Below, piece by piece: positions 25,226 through 33,463 of a DNA stretch of 64,000 bases. The stretch is from Halopiger aswanensis. GTDB taxonomy: Archaea > Halobacteriota > Halobacteria > Halobacteriales > Natrialbaceae. Position numbers and translations under genes: made by a program. Each line of letters starts with the position of its first letter. The first letter of the stretch is position 1. The notes under the pieces were generated by a model. It made no database searches, was not told the DNA's origin, and saw nothing but the letters and a program-made list of their open reading frames with translations. Location: assembly GCF_003610195.1 (NCBI RefSeq), contig NZ_RAPO01000001.1, positions 248,001-312,000 on the forward strand, in the 5' to 3' direction.

Positions 25226-26590
25226 ATGGACAGAGAGACGGTCGAACCGCAGGTCGAGGCGCTCCCCGGCCAGCGAGCGCAGCAGTGGGTCGACTACCAC
25301 CACGAGTTCGCCGCGCCGAGCACCTACGTCTACGAGTTCGTCTGGGATACGAGCCGCGAGGCGATCGGCCCCTTCTGTACCGACGTCGACGGCAACGTCC
25401 TGCTGGATTTCACGAGTCACGTCGCCGCCGCGCCGCTCGGATACAACAACCCGGCCCTCCGCGAGAAACTCGAGGCGTTCGACCTCGTCGATCCGCTGAA
25501 GATCGCCGGCCAGGACTTCTACGTGAGCACCGACGGCAGCGAGCCCCCGGCCGAGGCGAAGCTTCCCGGCCCGTCACAGTTGATGGACCGGCTCGTCGCC
25601 GCGACGGACCACTACGACATGGATCGCGTCTTCCTCTCGAACTCCGGCGCAGAAGCCGTCGAGAACGGGATCAAGATCTGCTACGCCGCGGGCGGCCACC
25701 GCGCGTTCACCTTCGAGGGCGCGTTCCACGGCCGGACGCTGGGCGCGCTCTCGCTCAACCGCTCGAAGACGGTCCACCGTCGCGGCTACCCCGAGGTCCC
25801 GGGCGTAGTCAGCGTTCCCTACCCAGCGAGCGACGAAGCCTACGAGACCCGCTGGCTCACCGACGGTCCCGGCGGCAACGTCGTCGCCGACAAGCTCCAC
25901 CCCGATCAGGGCGTGATCGACCCCGACGAGGTCGCCTTCCTCATCCTCGAGCCGATCCAGGGCGAGGGCGGCTACCGGGTCGCCCACGACGAGTTCGCGC
26001 GGGATCTCGAGGCCCTGCGCGACCGCTACGACCTCACCGTCGTCGTCGACGAGATCCAGTCCGGCGTCGGCCGGACCGGCGAACTCTGGGCCGTCGACCA
26101 CCTCGATCTCACGCCGGACGTCATCACCGCGGGGAAGGGGCTGCGGGTCGGCGCGACGATCTCTCGCTCCGACGTCTTCCCCGAGCAGAAGAGCCGCCTC
26201 TCCTCGACGTGGGGCGCGGGCGACGTCATCGCCTCGATGCAGGGCGCGCTGACGATGGACATTATCCACGAGCAGAACCTGCTCGCGAACGTCCGCGAAC
26301 GGGGCCAGCAACTACGTGCGGGACTCGAGGATGCCATCGACGACGGCGACCTCCCCGGCGCCGTCGACGTCCGGGGCCGCGGCCTCATGCTCGCCGTCGA
26401 GTTCGATACTAAGGAGCGCCGCGATGCGGTTCTCGAGGCGGCCTTCGAGCGCGGCTTCCTGACGCTGGGCTGCGGGCACAAGACCCTGCGGCTGCTCCCG
26501 CCGCTCGACGTCACCGAGCGCGAAATCGACCTCGGTCTGCGGTTGCTCCGGGAGGCAGCTGCAGACGTGGCACCGGAGTTCGACCGATAG
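25226..26590 (+). CDS. Class III (omega) aminotransferase
   Basis: 454 residues, PLP fold type I. Motifs: FLSNSGAEAVENGIKICY, FEGAFHGRTLGALSL, LILEPIQGEGGYRV, VVVDEIQSGVGRTGELW, PLP lysine in ITAGKGLRVGATIS (K304), and FLTLGCGHKTLRLLPPL. It transfers an omega-amino group (for example from GABA, beta-alanine or lysine) to 2-oxoglutarate or another ketoacid. The LGCG-x-KTLR region resembles haloarchaeal enzymes with uncertain substrate. Likely monocistronic, between the MgtC-like gene and a small membrane gene. Confidence 0.9.
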   Translation: MDRETVEPQVEALPGQRAQQWVDYHHEFAAPSTYVYEFVWDTSREAIGPFCTDVDGNVLLDFTSHVAAAPLGYNNPALREKLEAFDLVDPLKIAGQDFYVSTDGSEPPAEAKLPGPSQLMDRLVAATDHYDMDRVFLSNSGAEAVENGIKICYAAGGHRAFTFEGAFHGRTLGALSLNRSKTVHRRGYPEVPGVVSVPYPASDEAYETRWLTDGPGGNVVADKLHPDQGVIDPDEVAFLILEPIQGEGGYRVAHDEFARDLEALRDRYDLTVVVDEIQSGVGRTGELWAVDHLDLTPDVITAGKGLRVGATISRSDVFPEQKSRLSSTWGAGDVIASMQGALTMDIIHEQNLLANVRERGQQLRAGLEDAIDDGDLPGAVDVRGRGLMLAVEFDTKERRDAVLEAAFERGFLTLGCGHKTLRLLPPLDVTEREIDLGLRLLREAAADVAPEFDR

Positions 26591-26671
26591 CGACCGTCTC
26601 GAGGACGACACACCCGCATCGTCGTACGAAAGCCCCAGCCTCTTCTCGCGTCCGGGACAAGACTGAGTACA

Positions 26672-27028
26672 ATGATTGGCGCCTTTACCGTCGGGAAGAA
26701 AGCGGTCAAGTTCGGGTACAAACGCTACGGGATTCCGGGCGCGATCGCCTCGGGCGGGCTCGTGCTGGTCGGTTACGTGGCCGTCCGCCGCGCGCTGAAA
26801 TCCCAGACGAACGCCAACGACGCGACGCTCGATTCGGCCATCGACGCCGAGTCGATCAAGTCGGCGGTCGAAGAGGACGGGCTGCAGGCGGTGACCGACA
26901 CGCAGACGCTCGACGACGCGATCAACCAGGACGAACTGAATACGCCCGTCGACACGGGCGACGTCCAGTCGTCGGTCTCCGAGGAAACCGAGGAGTTCAC
27001 CGACGAAGGCAACGAAGGGCAGGCGTAG
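26672..27028 (+). CDS. Small single-span membrane protein
   Basis: 118 residues. The N-terminus is basic (KKAVKFGYKRYGIP), then one hydrophobic segment (GAIASGGLVLVGYVAV) and a long acidic soluble tail (SQTNANDATLDSAIDAESIKSAV...). The shape suggests a cytoplasmic membrane protein with an internal tail. No family recognised. Codon use is normal. Confidence 0.65.
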   Translation: MIGAFTVGKKAVKFGYKRYGIPGAIASGGLVLVGYVAVRRALKSQTNANDATLDSAIDAESIKSAVEEDGLQAVTDTQTLDDAINQDELNTPVDTGDVQSSVSEETEEFTDEGNEGQA

Positions 27029-27087
27029 AATCGCTGTTTTCCGGTGTGCGCGTAGGCGCTACGTGAGCGCCCCGCGGCCGTCCGCTC

Positions 27088-28380
27088 TTACTCGCCGCGG
27101 AGGTCGTTCATGTGGTCGATCCGTCGCTGGACGAGGTCGGGCTTGCCGATGTCGTGGCGCATGTGCAGTCCCTCGTCCCCGGCGACCGCGAGGGCGTCCT
27201 CGGCGATTTCTTCGGCCTCGGTAATCGAATCGGCGAGGCCGACGACGGCGAAGGCACGAGAGGTGGTCGTGTAGATGCCGTCGTCGCGCTCGTCGACGCT
27301 GGCGTAGTACAGCAGCGCGTCGCCGGCGCTCTCCTCGTCCACCGTGACCTTCGCTCCCGCCTCGGGATCCGTCGGGTAGCCCTCGGGGACGGCGTACTTG
27401 CAGACCGTCGCCTGCTCGGCAAAGTCGAGTTTCGGCAGCGACTCGCCGTCTCGAGCAGCCGTCAGCACGTCGAGGAAGTCGGTCTCGAGGACGGGCAGCG
27501 TGTTCATCGCCTCGGGGTCGCCGAAGCGGGCGTTGAACTCGACGACTTTCGGGCCGTCGCGGGTCAGCATGAACTGGCCGTAGAGGATCCCGCGGTAGTC
27601 CTCGAGGGCGTCGACGGTCGCCTCGATGATCGAGACGGCCTCGTCGTAGTCGTCCTCGGTCATAAAGGGCAGGTGCGTCGTCGCGTCGGAGTAGCTGCCC
27701 ATCCCCCCGGTGTTCGGGCCTTCGTCGCCCTCGTAGGCGCGCTTGTGGTCCTGCACCGCCGGCGCGGTGCGGAACTCGCCGTTGGCGACGAACGCCTGGA
27801 CGGTGAACTCCTCGCCGATCAGTCGCTCCTCGAGGACGATTCGGTCGTAATCGGACTCGCGGATGTACGCCTTGCCCTCCTCGGCGGTCACCTGATCGCC
27901 GATGACTTTCACGCCCTTCCCGCCCGTGAGGCCGGCGGGCTTGATCGCGAGATCGCCGTCGTACTCGTCGATGAAGTCGCAGGCGGCCTCCATGTCGTCG
28001 AAGGTCTCGAAGTCCGGACAGCCCGGAATGTCGTTTTCCTGCATGAACCGCCGCTGGAACGCCTTGTCCGTCTCGATGCGGGCGTCTTCTTCCTTCGGCC
28101 CGAAGGCGTAGACGCCGGCGGCCTCGAGTTCGTCCGCGACGCCGGCCTCGAGGGGCGATTCGGGGCCGATGACGGCGATCGTCGCATCGACATCTTCCGC
28201 GTACTCGACGACTGCCTTGGGGTTGGTCGTCTCGAGCGTCTCGAAGTCGGTCGCGACCGCGGCGATACCGGGGTTGCGGTTGCTGGCGCAGGCGTAGAGG
28301 TCGGCCTCGCTATCCTCGAGTGCGCGGGCGATAGCGTGTTCGCGCCCGCCGCCGCCGATCAGGAGCACGTTCTCTCGCAT
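27088..28380 (-). CDS. purD: Phosphoribosylamine-glycine ligase
   Basis: 430 residues, ATP-grasp enzyme of de novo purine synthesis, joining glycine and phosphoribosylamine. N-terminal MRENVLLIGGGGREHAIARAL and GPESPLEAGVADELEA; ATP-grasp core FMQENDIPGCPDFETF, KPAGLTGGKGVKVI, LEERLIGEEFTVQAFV, DHKRAYEGDEGPNTGGMGSY and FNARFGDPEAMNTL. C-terminal part includes YYASVDERDDG. The start MRENVLL is the family start; an ATG 17 codons earlier is in frame but the extra residues are not family-like. Monocistronic here. Confidence 0.96.
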   Translation of the reverse strand: MRENVLLIGGGGREHAIARALEDSEADLYACASNRNPGIAAVATDFETLETTNPKAVVEYAEDVDATIAVIGPESPLEAGVADELEAAGVYAFGPKEEDARIETDKAFQRRFMQENDIPGCPDFETFDDMEAACDFIDEYDGDLAIKPAGLTGGKGVKVIGDQVTAEEGKAYIRESDYDRIVLEERLIGEEFTVQAFVANGEFRTAPAVQDHKRAYEGDEGPNTGGMGSYSDATTHLPFMTEDDYDEAVSIIEATVDALEDYRGILYGQFMLTRDGPKVVEFNARFGDPEAMNTLPVLETDFLDVLTAARDGESLPKLDFAEQATVCKYAVPEGYPTDPEAGAKVTVDEESAGDALLYYASVDERDDGIYTTTSRAFAVVGLADSITEAEEIAEDALAVAGDEGLHMRHDIGKPDLVQRRIDHMNDLRGE

Positions 28381-28572
28381 GGTCGCTAGCGGAACGCACG
28401 AACCTGTAAGCGTTGCTCTTTTCTCGAGCAAAAGTATGCACGATCGCGACTATCCGAGTCGTCGGTGCGCGTTACGCCTCGACGCGCCGTCCCGCTCGAA
28501 CCGCCGCGCTCGCGACTTCAGATGCTGAAGCTGCGGGGTTTACCTTACGGCGCCCGAAACGGACTGTCTGCC

Positions 28573-28914
28573 ATGGGCGAGGACTGCGACGTCGAAACTA
28601 TCGGGGGCGTTCTGGAAGACGACGTGGCCCGGTCTATCCTCGTTCACGCCCGCACGGAAGCGCTCTCGGCGAGCGCGCTCGCCGACCGCTGCGACGTCTC
28701 GACGGTGACGATCTATCGACGGCTCGAGACGCTTCGCGAACACGACCTCGTCTCGGCGTCGACGGTGCCCGAGCGCGACGGCAATCACTACAAGGTGTAT
28801 CGGACGAACGTCCGGCGCCTGACGGTTGATCTCACCGAGGAGGGGTTCGAGTTGACCGTCGAACGCAACGACACGCCCGCTGACCGATTCACCAGACTCA
28901 TCGAGGAGATGTAA
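28573..28914 (+). CDS. ArsR-like winged-helix regulator
   Basis: 113 residues: a winged helix-turn-helix (VLEDDVARSILVHARTEALSASALADRCDVSTVTIYRRLETLREHDLV) and a beta wing with basic YKVYRTNVRRLTVDL, then an amphipathic tail. Such regulators are frequently paired with a three-span membrane protein in haloarchaea, as here (2-nt gap). TTTACCTTA (28539-28547) lies 30 bp upstream of the ATG, decisive for this start over an upstream ATG. The ligand is unknown. Confidence 0.82.
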   Translation: MGEDCDVETIGGVLEDDVARSILVHARTEALSASALADRCDVSTVTIYRRLETLREHDLVSASTVPERDGNHYKVYRTNVRRLTVDLTEEGFELTVERNDTPADRFTRLIEEM

Positions 28915-28916
28915 CA

Positions 28917-29255
28917 ATGATTCCGACCACCGACCTATCGCTCGAAGCGATCGTCCAGGGAAGTCTGTTTCTCGTGTTGACCGTTCTCGGCCTCGCCATC
29001 GTCGGCGTCGCGTTTCGGGGCTATCGGCGGAACCGGAGCCGCCCCATGCTGTTCCTCGCGATCGGATTCGCCGCGATAATCGTCCCCGAACTCGCGATGA
29101 CGGTCGTCACGAGGGTCGTCGCGGTCTCCGAGTTCGAGACGGTAACCGTGTACCAGGTGACGAACGTCTTCGCGTTCCTCTGTATCCTCCGCGCGATTAC
29201 GATGGATCCCGGTCGATCACGAGCGGGCGATAGTCGGGGGCGTCCCGACGATTGA
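28917..29255 (+). CDS. DUF7521-like three-span membrane protein
   Basis: 112 residues with three hydrophobic segments: SLFLVLTVLGLAIVGVAF, PMLFLAIGFAAIIVPELAMTV and VYQVTNVFAFLCILRAI. A basic loop (RGYRRNRSRP) follows segment one and a charged tail ends it. It begins two bases after the winged-helix gene stop, so translation is coupled. I know the pattern as DUF7521; the pair may be a membrane sensor with a DNA-binding partner, which is inference. Confidence 0.78.
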   Translation: MIPTTDLSLEAIVQGSLFLVLTVLGLAIVGVAFRGYRRNRSRPMLFLAIGFAAIIVPELAMTVVTRVVAVSEFETVTVYQVTNVFAFLCILRAITMDPGRSRAGDSRGRPDD

Positions 29256-29377
29256 CCCGCGTGCTCGGTCGCCGCCCCGCTCGCGAACCCGCGGCCACGG
29301 GTGGTCTCGGCGGGCGCGGGTTCTGTTTCTGAAGCCGCGATAGACGGTATTTGATCCCCGATCCGGTAGTCGGATCC

Positions 29378-30382
29378 ATGGCCGAATCAACGATCGACGA
29401 CTCACCCGATCGGTCGATCGGCGAGAGACTGCTGTACGATTCGAGCGGCGCACGGTTGCGTGCTCTCTGGCGGGTGCTCGTCCCGCTCCTCGTCGCCGTC
29501 GCGATCTACGCCGCCGGTCAGTCGCTGGTCAACCGCTTTGCGGCCGGTCTCCTCGAGCCGATCGCTGACGGAACGTCGCGGGTGGTCGCAACCGCGGTAC
29601 TGTTCGTCGCGCTGTCGGCGGTGATCGCCCTCGCGGGCGTCGCCGGCCTACTCGTCGCGTCGCGACTCGATCGACGCCCCCTCTCGAGTTACGGGCTCGA
29701 CGTGTCGGGCCGATGGCTCCGAGATTTCGCAGCCGGTATCCTCATCGGCGTCGTCGCCGCCGCGGGAGCGATCGGCTACCTGGCCGCTCGAGGGGACGTC
29801 GCTCTCAGTCCGTCGGTGACGGGCGTCGGCGTCGACTCCCCGCCGTTGGGCGGACTCGTCGTCCTGGTGTTGCTGCTCTTTTTGCTCGCCAACAATGCGT
29901 TCGAGGAGATCGTTTTTCGGGCGATCGTGATCGGGAACGCGGTCGAAGGGTTTCGCTCCGGAGCGTCGAACGCGACGGTCGCCGTCGTCGGTGCGGTCGT
30001 CGTCAGCCTTCCCGTCTTCGGCGCGCTGCATCTACTCGGCGGCGGCCCTATGGCCGTCGTCACGAGCGCTATCGGCGGTATCCTGTTCGCGACGGCGTAC
30101 GTCCTGACGGGCCGGTTGGCGCTCCCGATCGGCGTGCACTTCGGCGGCCTCGCCGACCTCAGCATCCGCCAGCAACCCCTCTCGACTGATCCGGAACTGA
30201 CGCTGCCGTCGGTCGTCGTCGCCGAACTGACCGGCGACCCGTCGTTCCTCACGGGTATCGAACTCTGGGCCGTCAGATTACTCCTCGGAGTTGCACTGAT
30301 CTGCCTCTGGGTGTACGCGACCGACGGCGAGGTTTCGATCGCCGATCGAGTGCTCGCCACCGCTGCTGACTCGGAGCGGTGA
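29378..30382 (+). CDS. CPBP-family intramembrane metalloprotease
   Basis: 334 residues, about eight membrane segments. CPBP (type II CAAX prenyl endopeptidase/bacteriocin-processing-like) motifs: EEIVFR in NNAFEEIVFRAIVIGN, FGALH (second motif) and a later HFGGLAD. The first motif carries the two Glu and Arg, the second the His. Archaeal substrates are unknown; some bacterial members confer immunity or sort proteins. GTATTTGA at 29348-29355 supports the start at 29378. Followed directly by a small membrane gene. Confidence 0.88.
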   Translation: MAESTIDDSPDRSIGERLLYDSSGARLRALWRVLVPLLVAVAIYAAGQSLVNRFAAGLLEPIADGTSRVVATAVLFVALSAVIALAGVAGLLVASRLDRRPLSSYGLDVSGRWLRDFAAGILIGVVAAAGAIGYLAARGDVALSPSVTGVGVDSPPLGGLVVLVLLLFLLANNAFEEIVFRAIVIGNAVEGFRSGASNATVAVVGAVVVSLPVFGALHLLGGGPMAVVTSAIGGILFATAYVLTGRLALPIGVHFGGLADLSIRQQPLSTDPELTLPSVVVAELTGDPSFLTGIELWAVRLLLGVALICLWVYATDGEVSIADRVLATAADSER

Positions 30383-30432
30383 CGCTCGAGTCATCAGAAG
30401 AATCACGATACCGTCCCTACCAGTTATCCTCA

Positions 30433-30744
30433 ATGCTCGAGTGGTTCGGCGGGGTTTCGAACGTCGTCGCACTCGCCATCCCGGTATTCGGTCTGCTCCT
30501 GCTCGCAGTCCTCTCGAGAGTTATCGAGACGAACCGGAGCCGGCGATACATCGTTCCGGCGTTTTGTTGCTGGGCTGGATTCCATCTCGTGCTCGCCCTC
30601 TACGAGGGAACGCTCGTTCCGGTGCCTCGCCTCCTCAGCGTCGGTCTCGCGGCCGCGTTGCTGCTCGGATGGCTGGTACTGTTCTGCCGCGGGCTGTACG
30701 AGATCCGGACGCTGCGGAACTCGTCCGGATACTTCTGGCTGTAA
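30433..30744 (+). CDS. Small three-span membrane protein
   Basis: 103 residues: spans SNVVALAIPVFGLLLLAVLSR, IVPAFCCWAGFHLVLALY and LLSVGLAAALLLGWLVLFCRGLY, ending in a charged RTLRNSSGYFWL. Related in layout to the DUF7521-like protein upstream. The ATG at 30433 begins the membrane part; an in-frame GTG at 30379 overlaps the CPBP stop (GTGA) and would give coupled translation of a 121-residue form. Probably the last gene of the CPBP unit. Confidence 0.65.
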   Translation: MLEWFGGVSNVVALAIPVFGLLLLAVLSRVIETNRSRRYIVPAFCCWAGFHLVLALYEGTLVPVPRLLSVGLAAALLLGWLVLFCRGLYEIRTLRNSSGYFWL

Positions 30745-30760
30745 CGCTGCCGAACCAGAA

Positions 30761-33463
30761 TTACGCGTAGAACAGCGGCGGCCGCCGCTCGCCGCCGTAC
30801 TCCTCGTCGGGGAGGTGGGCCTCGAGCGCGTCCTCGTCGGCATCGCCCAGCAACTGATCCAGCACGTCGACGGCTGCGTCTCGGTGCAGCGGCTGGTTGT
30901 CGTTCCCGCACTGCTCGTCCATCACGCAGGCGGGACAGCCGTCAACGCGCCCGCAGTCGCAGTCGGAGATGTGCTCGCGGGCCCGCCGGGCGACGGCCTC
31001 GAAGTTCTCGTAGATCGCCCGTGCGAACCCGAGGCCGCCGTCGATCCCGTCGTAGATGAACCACCCGCTGGCCGGCTCGCGCTCGAGGCCCTGCGCGATC
31101 TCTCTGACGGTGGCTTCCGCGGCGGCGATGTTCTGCGGTGCGTCGCCGTCCGGGGCTGCCGTCCCGAATCCGTCCGTCTCGCTCGGCGACTGATCGAGGT
31201 GCGAGTCGATCGTCAGCGTCGCCAGGCCGCCCAGATCTCGCTTGTCGACCATCAACTCGAGCGGGGCGACGCCGATCGTCGCGTGCTCGGCGGCGTGGAG
31301 CCCGCCCGCGTAGCCGAGGTGGGCCGTTTGCGCGAGGTCGCCGTCCATCTCGGGGACCTCGAACTCGCGGTACTTCTCCACGAGGGCGTCCTCGACGTAC
31401 TGGGGTACCTCGAGCCAGCAGAGTTGCGTTTCCATCGACAGCGGCGGATTGTCGGTGGGGATGGCCTGCTCTTTCTTCTTCCCGCCGTGGACGGCGACCT
31501 TGTCGTAGGTGCCGTGGTAGACCAGTACCCGGCCGCGGCCGAAGTGCAGGGTGAAGTCGCCGATCTCGCGCGATTCCTCCGAGACCGCGTCCAGCACCGT
31601 CACGTCGGTCCGCGTTCGCGTGTAGTAGTCGACGTCCGTCGGCCGCACCGTCACCGAGGGCCGGGGCGCGTCGTGCTCGACGTCGACGACCTCGTACTGC
31701 TGGCCCTGATGGAGGCGGACCGCGCCCTCGTGGAAGTCCCGCAGGACGCGCTCCTCCGCCAGCGGCTCCATCTGCGGGTCGTACCCCTCGTCGACGCCGT
31801 CGGCTAGTTCGACCTCGTACTCCTCGCCGGTCGTCGCGTACAGCGAAATGGACTGCTGGGGCCGGGGCGAGCCGACGTAGGAAACGCCGGTTTCGAGGCT
31901 CCCCTGCAACTGCCCGGCGCGGCGCCACATCTCGAGCGCCCGCTCGAGGCGTTCGCGCTCGGCGAGCCGACCGATATCCGACTCGTCGATCGCGAGTTCG
32001 TCGGCCGCACAGCGCAGGTGCTGGGCGAAGACGGCGTCGTTGTCCGCGTCGACGACCGCGTCCTCGACGTCGTTCTCGAGCAGGTAGTCGGGGTTGGTCA
32101 CGACGTACTGGTCCAGCGTGCGGTGTTCAGCGACGAGTACGGAGAGGGCCCGCTTCGTACCCCGTCCCGCGCGGCCGATCTGCTGCCAGAACGACTGACG
32201 TTGGCCGGGATACCCCAGCTGAACGGTGGCGTCCATCTCGCCGATGTTGATCCCCAGCTCGAGGGCGTTCGTCGAGGCGACCCCGTCCAACACGCCGGTC
32301 TTGAGCTGGTGTTCGGTCCCGTGGCGCTTCTTCCGCGAGTGGCCGGCGTGGTAGGGTTCGATGGCGCTGCCGCGGTCGGGATTCGCGTAGTAGCGGCGGT
32401 TGTCGTGGCGGTGCTTCGACGCCCGCTTGACCGAGAGTTCCGCGAGCTTCCTCGAGGGCGAGAACAGCAGCGTCTGGGCGTCGTGGTAGGTGAGATGCGA
32501 GAGTAGCCGCGGGGCCTCGACGGTGGCGGGGACGCGCTCGACGACCGCGTCCTCGCCGCCGTCGCTCTGTGTTGTCTCATTACTGTCTTGTTCGTTCCAC
32601 TCGTCCCGCTCGTCCTCCGTATCCTCTCGCGCCCGTGGCGGCGGGTTCCACAGCACCAGATCCCGCGGTCCCGTCGGCGAGCCGTCCTCGTCGACGACGG
32701 CCACGGGTTCGTCGATCAAGGCCTCGGAGTGCTCGCCCGGGTTGCCGATCGTCGCGCTCGTGAGTACGAACTGCGGATCTGCCGCGTAGTACTCGAGGAC
32801 CCGTTTCAACCGCCGAACGATCCAGGCGACGTGCATCCCGTGGACGCCGGTGTAGGTGTGGGACTCGTCGATCACGACGAGGTCGCAGGCCGACAGGAAG
32901 CGCGCCCAGCGGTCGTGGTCGTGCAGATACGTATTCACACCCGCGAAGTTCGAGATGATGACGTCGGCCTCCTCGCGGATCTGTCGGCGGGTCTGTCCGC
33001 GTTCCGTGTCGCCGTCGTAGACCCGGACCGAGATCTCGAGCCCAAGATCGTCGAAGAGGTCGTTCAACTCACGCTCCTGGTCCCGCGAGAGCGCCTTCGT
33101 CGGGTAGAGGACGTAGGCGGTGGAGTCCTCGCCGCGAGCCCGCGCCTCGAGATAGTTCCGCGCGATCTGGAGCGCGTAGATGCGGGTCTTCCCCGAGGAG
33201 GTGCTCGTCGCGACGCAGACGTTCTCCTCGCGCGCCAGCGCCTCGAGAGCCTCGGCCTGATGGGCGTAGAGGTCGTTTGCGAGCGGCTCCGCGAGTTCCG
33301 GCCGGAGGATCTCCTCGTTCGGAACCGTCTGGGCGTCTCGGCCGGGTAACTCGAGGACCGAAACGTCGTCGTCCGACCGGTAACCGGGGAAGGTGTTCGT
33401 CAGTTCGTCGCCGGTGATCGGAATTCCTGTGCTGTCGTTGGTTTCGCCCGCTCGGTCGCTCAT
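30761..33463 (-). CDS. MrfA-like DEAD/DEAH helicase with DUF1998 (MZB) zinc domain
   Basis: 900 residues, superfamily 2 helicase of the Hrq1/MrfA (YprA) group. Walker A STSSGKT (G91-K92-T93), motif II VIDESHTY, motif III TSATIGNP, motif VI IGRAGRG and the RecA2 motif ASTNALELGINIGEMDATVQLGYPG. The C-terminal half has an insertion region and the DUF1998/MZB Cys set (C835, C837, C843, C846, C852). In Bacillus, MrfA with MrfB excises mitomycin-type DNA adducts. Here the nuclease gene lies immediately upstream with no gap: stop and ATG abut. Probably a 3'-5' helicase for DNA repair. Confidence 0.88.
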   Translation of the reverse strand: MSDRAGETNDSTGIPITGDELTNTFPGYRSDDDVSVLELPGRDAQTVPNEEILRPELAEPLANDLYAHQAEALEALAREENVCVATSTSSGKTRIYALQIARNYLEARARGEDSTAYVLYPTKALSRDQERELNDLFDDLGLEISVRVYDGDTERGQTRRQIREEADVIISNFAGVNTYLHDHDRWARFLSACDLVVIDESHTYTGVHGMHVAWIVRRLKRVLEYYAADPQFVLTSATIGNPGEHSEALIDEPVAVVDEDGSPTGPRDLVLWNPPPRAREDTEDERDEWNEQDSNETTQSDGGEDAVVERVPATVEAPRLLSHLTYHDAQTLLFSPSRKLAELSVKRASKHRHDNRRYYANPDRGSAIEPYHAGHSRKKRHGTEHQLKTGVLDGVASTNALELGINIGEMDATVQLGYPGQRQSFWQQIGRAGRGTKRALSVLVAEHRTLDQYVVTNPDYLLENDVEDAVVDADNDAVFAQHLRCAADELAIDESDIGRLAERERLERALEMWRRAGQLQGSLETGVSYVGSPRPQQSISLYATTGEEYEVELADGVDEGYDPQMEPLAEERVLRDFHEGAVRLHQGQQYEVVDVEHDAPRPSVTVRPTDVDYYTRTRTDVTVLDAVSEESREIGDFTLHFGRGRVLVYHGTYDKVAVHGGKKKEQAIPTDNPPLSMETQLCWLEVPQYVEDALVEKYREFEVPEMDGDLAQTAHLGYAGGLHAAEHATIGVAPLELMVDKRDLGGLATLTIDSHLDQSPSETDGFGTAAPDGDAPQNIAAAEATVREIAQGLEREPASGWFIYDGIDGGLGFARAIYENFEAVARRAREHISDCDCGRVDGCPACVMDEQCGNDNQPLHRDAAVDVLDQLLGDADEDALEAHLPDEEYGGERRPPLFYA

